From Tepidibacter sp. (lineage in GTDB: Bacteria; Bacillota; Clostridia; Peptostreptococcales; Peptostreptococcaceae): DNA of 64,000 bases. The stretch's first letter is position 1, and every line of letters starts with the position of its first letter. The stretch covers positions 16,991 to 80,990 of the forward strand of contig NZ_JAOASI010000068.1 of assembly GCF_025210165.1 (NCBI RefSeq). The letters run 5' to 3'. Position numbers and translations under genes: made by a program. The notes below the pieces were generated by a model that was given only the letters and a program-made list of their open reading frames with translations, searched no databases and was not told the DNA's origin. Positions 58,315-64,000 of this stretch are shown here, piece by piece.

Positions 58315-60956
58315 TTTGCATCGTCTCCGATTAATTTAACCTTATTTTGAAGATTATATAAAGCATTCATAGCATCAATAGGTGTCATTCCCACTATATT
58401 TAAAGATAGTATCTCTTTTAATATAGATTCTTTTTCTAGTGTCCCAAAACTAATTTGTTGACTTAAATTTTCTTTTTCACTATCAGCACTGTACTCTTCA
58501 TTTGTTAGAGCACTTTCTTTAACCTGCAAAGAGGAATTTACTGTATTCTGTTCATTACCCTCTAGTTGTACAAGTATTTCATTTGCCCTATTTATAACCT
58601 CATCGGGCAACTCAGCAAGTTTTGCAACATGTATTCCATAACTTTGATCTGCTCCACCTTTTATAATCTTTCTTAAGAAGATTATATCTTCACCTTGTTC
58701 TTTTGCAGCTACACAATAATTCTTAATTCCAGACAGCTTTTCTTCAAGTTCTGTTAATTCATGATAGTGAGTTGCAAATAATGTTTTGCAACCTATTCTT
58801 TCATTAATATACTCTACAATAGACCAAGCTAAACTAAGTCCATCAAATGTACTAGTTCCCCTACCTATTTCATCAAGTATTACCAAACTATCTTTTGTAG
58901 CATTCTTCAAAATATGAGAAACCTCAGTCATCTCTACCATAAAAGTACTCTGTCCTTGAGATAAATCATCACTAGCTCCAACTCTTGTGAATATTCTATC
59001 TACAATAGGTATATCAGCTCTTTGTGCTGGTACAAAAGATCCTATATGCGCTAGTAATGTTATTAACGATACTTGCCTCATGTATGTTGATTTTCCAGCC
59101 ATATTAGGTCCTGTAATTATACCAATTTTACTATCACCTGTATTAAGTTCCGTATCATTTGGAACAAAATTTTCTTCCCCTATTATACTTTCGACAACAG
59201 GATGCCTTCCGTCCACTATGCAAAGGGGATCTTTATCAGTTATATTAGGCTTACAGTAATTATTTTGATATGCAATCTTACCTAATGAATTTATAACATC
59301 TATAAATGCTATCGTTTTAGCAACTTGTTGAATTCTATTTATATCTTCATACAGCCTATTTCTAACTTGTACAAATATACTATATTCAAGATCTTTTATT
59401 TTTTCTTTAGCATTTAGAATCTGCTCTTCTATCGTTTTTAATTCTTCAGTTATAAACCTCTCTGCATTACTTAATGTCTGCTTTCTTATATAGTAACTTG
59501 GTATTTCAAATTGCTTTAAATTTGCTTTAGTTATTTCTATATAGTATCCAAACACTTTGTTAAAACCTATTTTCAAAGATTTTATTCCTGTTTTGATTCT
59601 TTCTTTATCCTCTATCTCACTTATAACAGCTGCTCCATTTTTAGTTAAACCTCTTAACCTATTTATATTTTCATCATAGCTTGATTTTATTATATTACCA
59701 TCTTTTAAAGTTAGCGATGGTTCCTCGATTATAGATTCATCTATCAATTTATATATATCATATAAATCATCTATATCATTAACCAACTTCTTCATATGTT
59801 TGGTATCTGATTCTAGTAGTAAATCTTTTATACCTGGTATTTTTTTAATTGATTCTTTAAGATTAATAAGTTCTTTAGGATTTATTTTCTCAAAAGCAAG
59901 TTTTCCACATAATCTTTCTATATCATATATGTTTTTTAATTCTTCATTAAGGTCTTCTCTTAAAGAAAAATCGTCTTTTATCTCTTCTATTAAATTAAGT
60001 CTTTCTTGTATTCTTTCCTTATTAATAAGAGGCTGCTCAATCCATTTTCTTAAAAGTCTTCCTCCCATGGCAGTATTAGTTTTATCTAATACATGAAGTA
60101 AGGATCCTTTCTTTTGTTTTCCTCTCATTGTTTGAGTAAGTTCTAAATTAAGTCTTGTAAACATATCAATAGACATAAAATCATTAGAATTATAAGTAGA
60201 TATACTACTTATATTAGAAGATATTTGTTTTTGTGTTGAGAAAATATAATTTAAAAGACCTATCAAACTAAATTTTATATAAATATTATCATTCAAGTTA
60301 AGAGTAGTTATATAGTCTTCAGAAAAATATTTTTCCAAAATATTGTCATCATCATTGTAATATACAGATGAGTCATTATTTAAATAAGAATTATTAAGCG
60401 TACATATTGTTTGTAACTTCTCACTTTCCACATTAAAATATATTACCTCTTTAGGTTGAACTTTAGCAACTTCTTCAATTAAATTAGATTCACCTATGGT
60501 AGTTGCATAAAAATCACCAGTAGTTATATCTACATAAGATATCCCTACTTTATTATCCTTATTATATATAGATAATAGATAATTATTTTTTTTGTTATCT
60601 AATAAATTCTCTTCCATTATAGTTCCAGGGCTTACGACCCTTACAACATCTCTCTTTACCAAGCCCTTTGCAACAGATGCATCCTCAACTTGTTCACATA
60701 TAGCTACCTTGTATCCATTTTCAATCAATTTAGATATATATGAATTAGATGAGTGAAAAGGTACCCCACACATAGGTGCTCTTTCTTCAAGACCGCAATT
60801 TTTGCCGGTTAAGGCTATTTCCAATACTCTAGATGCCACTATTGCGTCCTCAAAGAACATTTCATAAAAATCTCCAAGCCTAAAGAAAAGTATACTGTCT
60901 TTATAATTTTCTTTTATTTGGAAATATTGTTTCATCATAGGTGTTAATTTATTCAA
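58311..60956 (-). CDS. mutS: DNA mismatch repair protein MutS
   Basis: MutS recognises mispaired bases. It is 881 residues. The N-terminal mismatch-binding domain has QYFQIKENYKDSILFFRLGD FYEMF with the Phe-x-Glu wedge. The ATPase has IITGPNMAGKSTYMRQ (Walker A), LVILDEIGRGTSTFDGLSLA and FATHYHELTELE. The C-terminal 85 residues include a polar linker and a helical MutL/beta-clamp-interacting end. TTG start after GGAGGGAG. Directly downstream of miaB on the same strand. Confidence 0.98.
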   Translation of the reverse strand: MNKLTPMMKQYFQIKENYKDSILFFRLGDFYEMFFEDAIVASRVLEIALTGKNCGLEERAPMCGVPFHSSNSYISKLIENGYKVAICEQVEDASVAKGLVKRDVVRVVSPGTIMEENLLDNKKNNYLLSIYNKDNKVGISYVDITTGDFYATTIGESNLIEEVAKVQPKEVIYFNVESEKLQTICTLNNSYLNNDSSVYYNDDDNILEKYFSEDYITTLNLNDNIYIKFSLIGLLNYIFSTQKQISSNISSISTYNSNDFMSIDMFTRLNLELTQTMRGKQKKGSLLHVLDKTNTAMGGRLLRKWIEQPLINKERIQERLNLIEEIKDDFSLREDLNEELKNIYDIERLCGKLAFEKINPKELINLKESIKKIPGIKDLLLESDTKHMKKLVNDIDDLYDIYKLIDESIIEEPSLTLKDGNIIKSSYDENINRLRGLTKNGAAVISEIEDKERIKTGIKSLKIGFNKVFGYYIEITKANLKQFEIPSYYIRKQTLSNAERFITEELKTIEEQILNAKEKIKDLEYSIFVQVRNRLYEDINRIQQVAKTIAFIDVINSLGKIAYQNNYCKPNITDKDPLCIVDGRHPVVESIIGEENFVPNDTELNTGDSKIGIITGPNMAGKSTYMRQVSLITLLAHIGSFVPAQRADIPIVDRIFTRVGASDDLSQGQSTFMVEMTEVSHILKNATKDSLVILDEIGRGTSTFDGLSLAWSIVEYINERIGCKTLFATHYHELTELEEKLSGIKNYCVAAKEQGEDIIFLRKIIKGGADQSYGIHVAKLAELPDEVINRANEILVQLEGNEQNTVNSSLQVKESALTNEEYSADSEKENLSQQISFGTLEKESILKEILSLNIVGMTPIDAMNALYNLQNKVKLIGDDAK

Positions 60957-60984
60957 AAATTCTCCCTCCAGTCATTAGAAGAAA

Positions 60985-61005
60985 AGCACTCATAATTTGA
61001 GTGCT
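60985..61005 (-). terminator. Short hairpin between miaB and mutS
   Basis: 8-bp stem (AGCACTCA / TGAGTGCT), 5-nt loop, overlapping the miaB stop. T-rich but short exit on the minus strand, so only partial termination is expected. Confidence 0.5.
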
Positions 61006-62443
61006 ATTCCTTAATAAGTATTCCATTTAAAGAAAAACTTCTAACTTCTATTATTTTCACATTAACCAATTGTCCTATAAGTTCTTTTGGACCTTCAAAA
61101 TTTACAAGCTTATTATGTCTAGTTCTACCAGAAAGTTTTGAGCTGTCATTTTTGCTCTCTCCCTCAACTAAAACTTCTACAACCTCGTCTTTATACTTCA
61201 TATTCTTTTCTCTAGCTATGTTATTAACTACTTTTAGCAACCTATCAAAACGGTCATGCTTTACATCATTAGGAATTTGATTTTCCATATCAGCTGCTGG
61301 TGTACCTTTTCTGATCGAATATATAAATGTAAATGAAGAATCATATTCTACCTTTTTTACCACATCCAAGGTATCTAAGAAATCTTTCTCTGTTTCTCCA
61401 GGAAATCCTATCATTATATCTGTAGATAAAGTTATTCCTGGTATTTCTTTTTTCATCTTATCTACTAAAGCCACGTAATCTTCCTTAGTATATTTTCTAT
61501 TCATTTCTTTTAATACTTTAGTACTACCAGACTGTATAGGTAAATGTAAATATTCGCACACCTTATCACACTCTTTCATAGCATATATCAACTCATCAGA
61601 TAAGTCTTTAGGGTGAGATGTCATAAATCTTATTCTTTCTATTCCATCTATCTTATTAAGTTCTCTTAAAAGATTTGCAAAAGAAAATGGAGTTTCAAAT
61701 GTATTACCATATGAATTTACATTTTGACCAAGTAGAGTTATTTCTTTAGTTCCATTTTGTGCAAGGTCCTTAACTTCTTCTATTATATCTTCTGGATTTC
61801 TACTTCTTTCACGACCTCTAGTATAAGGTACTATACAGTAAGTACAGAAATTATTACATCCATATGCTATATTTACAAATGCCTTTAATTCATATTTTCT
61901 ATTACTTTTTAAACCTTCAACAACCTCTCCATCTACATCCCAGACATCCACAAGTATTTGATCACTTACTAGAGATTCAGAAAGCAGTTGTGCAAATTTA
62001 TATAAATTATGTGTTCCAAAAACTAAATTTACGTGTTTAAATTTTTTCTTTATTTCTTCAACCACATGAGGTTGTTGCATCATACATCCACAAACAGCAA
62101 TCACAAGATTAGGATTTTTTTGCTTTAGAACTTTCAAATGTCCTAAGTTTCCGTATACTTTAAGTTCAGCATTTTCCCTAACAGCACAAGTATTATATAT
62201 TATCAAATCTGCTTCTTCAGTTTTATCCGTCTTGTCATATCCCATTTCATTCAGCATAGCATCTAATTTTTCCGAATCATGCTCATTCATCTGACAACCA
62301 TATGTCACCGTAAGATGTTTTTTTCTTTTTCCAGTCATTTCAAAATATCTATCATTTTGAGATTTTATAACCTCTATATATTTATCTTGTTCTCTTATTT
62401 TTTCTATAGGAACATGTACTTGTTTTCTTTTACCCAAAATCAT
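61004..62443 (-). CDS. miaB: tRNA-2-methylthio-N6-dimethylallyladenosine synthase
   Basis: Radical-SAM methylthiotransferase acting on i6A37 made by MiaA. It is 479 residues. N-terminal MTTase domain with Cys residues in [23 protein letters not shown] and CGCMMQQP (auxiliary [4Fe-4S] cluster). Radical-SAM motif [21 protein letters not shown]-terminal TRAM RNA-binding domain from about 415. The ATG at 62443 is only 1-2 nt from AGGAGG; TTG 62437 ([10 protein letters not shown]) has better spacing and may be the true start. Confidence 0.96.
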   Translation of the reverse strand: MILGKRKQVHVPIEKIREQDKYIEVIKSQNDRYFEMTGKRKKHLTVTYGCQMNEHDSEKLDAMLNEMGYDKTDKTEEADLIIYNTCAVRENAELKVYGNLGHLKVLKQKNPNLVIAVCGCMMQQPHVVEEIKKKFKHVNLVFGTHNLYKFAQLLSESLVSDQILVDVWDVDGEVVEGLKSNRKYELKAFVNIAYGCNNFCTYCIVPYTRGRERSRNPEDIIEEVKDLAQNGTKEITLLGQNVNSYGNTFETPFSFANLLRELNKIDGIERIRFMTSHPKDLSDELIYAMKECDKVCEYLHLPIQSGSTKVLKEMNRKYTKEDYVALVDKMKKEIPGITLSTDIMIGFPGETEKDFLDTLDVVKKVEYDSSFTFIYSIRKGTPAADMENQIPNDVKHDRFDRLLKVVNNIAREKNMKYKDEVVEVLVEGESKNDSSKLSGRTRHNKLVNFEGPKELIGQLVNVKIIEVRSFSLNGILIKE

Positions 62444-62741
62444 TCCTCCTTAACTACTTCAACATTTGTTGTATTTGCTTTTTTGATTCAAATTTTATTA
62501 TATCATAGGTTTAGGAAGTTTTGATATGAATTTATATAATAACATTATACTATCCGAATATTTATTGTCTAATTTCACGGGCTAGTATTTTCATAAAATA
62601 AATATTCCATATTCAATATATAGTGCATATGATGTATTGTATTTATTTCATTAAACAAGGAGGTAAAATTAAATTAAGTATAAATATTTATATATTGGAA
62701 ATTATACCTAATATAATATTTAAATAAGGAGATAAATTTGA
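62444..62741. other. Intergenic region between divergent miaB and DUF421 genes
   Basis: About 300 nt, very AT-rich. It holds an orphan ribosome-site-like AAGGAGGT (62657-62664) with no ATG, GTG or TTG at usable spacing, and a second AAGGAG that serves the DUF421 gene. No other structure noticed. Confidence 0.5.
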
Positions 62742-63425
62742 ATGATCATAATACTAGTTAGAACCTTAATATTATATATATTTGTACTTATAAGTGTACG
62801 TATTATGGGTAAAGGAGAATTATCAGAAATGCAGCCTTTTGAATTAGTGGTTACATTAATGATAGCTGAACTTGCAGCACTTCCTATGGAGGATACTAAA
62901 CTACCTTTAGTTAATGGAATTATAGCTATTTTTACAATATTATTTGTTCAAATAACTATATCATTTATAAATTTGAAAAGCGAAAAAGCGAGAGGATTTA
63001 TATGCGGAAAGCCAAGTATATTGATAAACAAAGGAATTATAAATGATAAAGAACTTAAACGACTTAGAATAAATATGAATGATTTAATAGAGCAGTTAAG
63101 AACAAAAGACTATCCTGTAATTAAAGATATTGAATACGCTATATTAGAGACAAGTGGAGATTTGAGTATAATTCCAAAATCAAATAAAAGACCATCTACA
63201 GTTGAAGACGTTAAAGCATCACCTATATATGAAGGTTTACCTACGTCATTAATAATAGATGGTAAAATAAATTATGGAAATTTGGAATACCTTAACCTTG
63301 ATGAATCTTGGCTAAAAAACATTTTAAATCAAAACAATATAGCTACTGCAGAAGAAGTATTTTTTTGCAGTATAGATGAGAGTAAAGATGTTTTTATACA
63401 AAAAATAAATAAAGGAGATATTTAA
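62742..63425 (+). CDS. DUF421 family membrane protein (YetF-like)
   Basis: A 227-residue protein with three N-terminal membrane helices (IIILVRTLILYIFVLISVRI; FELVVTLMIAELAALPM; VNGIIAIFTILFVQITISFI) and a cytoplasmic DUF421 domain. Family motifs present: RIMGKGELSEMQPFELV and GKPSILINKGIINDKELKRL, LRTKDYPVIKDIEYAILETSG. The C-terminal 70 residues form the second small domain. AAGGAGAT lies 10 nt upstream of the ATG. It ends directly at the DUF4363 start (no gap), a pairing common in spore-forming Firmicutes. Confidence 0.92.
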   Translation: MIIILVRTLILYIFVLISVRIMGKGELSEMQPFELVVTLMIAELAALPMEDTKLPLVNGIIAIFTILFVQITISFINLKSEKARGFICGKPSILINKGIINDKELKRLRINMNDLIEQLRTKDYPVIKDIEYAILETSGDLSIIPKSNKRPSTVEDVKASPIYEGLPTSLIIDGKINYGNLEYLNLDESWLKNILNQNNIATAEEVFFCSIDESKDVFIQKINKGDI

Positions 63426-63809
63426 ATGAAACCTTTTATTATAGCTATAATATCTGCAATTATAATAATCTTCTCTTGGAATTATATATACCATCATTAT
63501 ATAGATGATAATTGTACCGAATTTATAAATTCACTAGAGTATATCTCTGTCAATATAGATAAGAACAGTTGGAAAAATGCAAGTGCTGAATTAATAAAAA
63601 TTGATAAAAAGTGGGACAATATTAGATATAAATGGAGTGTTTTATTAGATCATCACGAAATTGATAATATTGATGTTGCCATGGCAAAACTTACAAAAAA
63701 TATAGAACTTAAAAACACACCTCTATCTTATCAGCAAATACAATCTCTTAAGGAATTTTTTAAACTGATATCTGAAAACGAAAAACTCACACTTACAAAT
63801 ATATTATAA
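63426..63809 (+). CDS. DUF4363 family protein
   Basis: A 127-residue protein with an N-terminal membrane helix (FIIAIISAIIIIFSWNYIYH) and a helical exterior domain (SWKNASAELIKIDKKWDNIR, WSVLLDHHEIDNIDVAMAKL), the DUF4363 pattern. It immediately follows the DUF421 gene, and the ribosome site (AAAGGAG) is in the end of that gene, so the two are co-translated and probably form one membrane complex. Function unknown. Confidence 0.88.
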   Translation: MKPFIIAIISAIIIIFSWNYIYHHYIDDNCTEFINSLEYISVNIDKNSWKNASAELIKIDKKWDNIRYKWSVLLDHHEIDNIDVAMAKLTKNIELKNTPLSYQQIQSLKEFFKLISENEKLTLTNIL

Positions 63810-63960
63810 TAAGTAGAAATCATATTCCTATTCAAATTGAGAATAAGTATAATTGTAGTTATTAACCCGTTGTGCTAGTTAAATTTTTCAAATAATAAAA
63901 CTCCAACAAATATGAAAACCTAAAGTTAATCAAAAAACTTTTATAAAGGAGGCTTTCAAT

Positions 63961-64000
63961 ATGTTGGAGCTTAATAACTATTCTATCCAAAATATCGAAA
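63961..64000 (+). CDS. Start of a gene cut by the window edge
   Basis: Thirteen codons are visible, MLELNNYSIQNIE, after a strong AAAGGAGG 8 nt upstream. The opening resembles the L-E-L-x-x-x-x-I-x-x-I start of glycine/sarcosine/betaine reductase component B subunits, which would fit an amino-acid-fermenting anaerobe, but 13 residues are far too few to claim that. Confidence 0.5.
   Translation, partial: MLELNNYSIQNIE

Overview
The window is AT-rich (clearly below 30% G+C by eye), with strong AGGAGG-type ribosome sites, frequent TTG/GTG starts and Rho-independent terminators built from long palindromes. Gene content (SpoVS, AccABCD, DnaG-RpoD-TrmK-Nif3, Hfq-MiaA-MutLS-MiaB, a TM1266-type hydrogenase-system regulator, S-layer homology protein, LexA/YneA) points to the chromosome of an anaerobic, spore-forming member of the Clostridia, probably Peptostreptococcaceae or a close relative. 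The taxon is inferred from gene content, not from a marker search. No rRNA, tRNA, CRISPR array, intact transposon or prophage was recognised.

Layout. 1-2.7 kb: end of the acetyl-CoA carboxylase operon (accC', accD, accA), then spoVS. 2.7-6.8 kb: small proteins, a rhodanese gene with an in-frame stop, an S-layer homology protein, a polysaccharide deacetylase, and a head-to-tail duplicated 60-codon gene. 6.9-13.3 kb: a tightly packed folate operon, pabA-pabB-pabC-nucleotidyltransferase-folE-folP-folB-folK, ending in a short DAHP synthase that would feed chorismate into p-aminobenzoate. 13.4-19.3 kb: dnaG, rpoD, trmK, nif3-like, zinc-ribbon protein and a possible structured RNA. 19.7-28.7 kb: acetate transporter, paired XapX mini-proteins, a peptidoglycan-binding protein, class IV aminotransferase, LarE, THUMP methyltransferase, ABC-F ATPase and small conserved proteins.

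28.8-34.4 kb is the most lineage-specific stretch: a DUF2207 membrane protein, a helicase-like protein lacking key SF1 residues, uppP, and a tyrosine-recombinase-like protein that has lost three catalytic residues. 34.4-44.5 kb is mostly metabolism (M19 dipeptidase, aminotransferase, purB, truA, metallo-hydrolase, brnQ) with small proteins. 44.5-48 kb is gene-poor and holds two very long perfect inverted repeats, one carrying paired DnaA boxes, plus an RNase H-SWIM fusion. 48-50.4 kb: a second tyrosine recombinase beside a textbook SOS module (yneA-like gene and lexA divergent over three LexA boxes). 50.4-54 kb: a large glutamine synthetase and a methionine gamma-lyase family enzyme. 54-62.4 kb: a third tyrosine recombinase, then hfq, miaA, mutL, mutS and miaB on the minus strand. 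The end has DUF421 and DUF4363 genes and the first codons of another gene.

The most notable observation is a perfect palindrome at 54008-54063, immediately upstream of a catalytically complete tyrosine recombinase and between two divergent gene starts. Its core has the 13-8-13 geometry of loxP (12 of 13 arm bases equal to loxP by my reading) and equally the 11-6-11 geometry of dif. It may be the recombination site of a single-recombinase Xer/Cre-like system. Other leads are two palindromes that would hide the ribosome site of the downstream gene in read-through mRNA, and a two-copy hairpin element near 30.5 and 44.6 kb.
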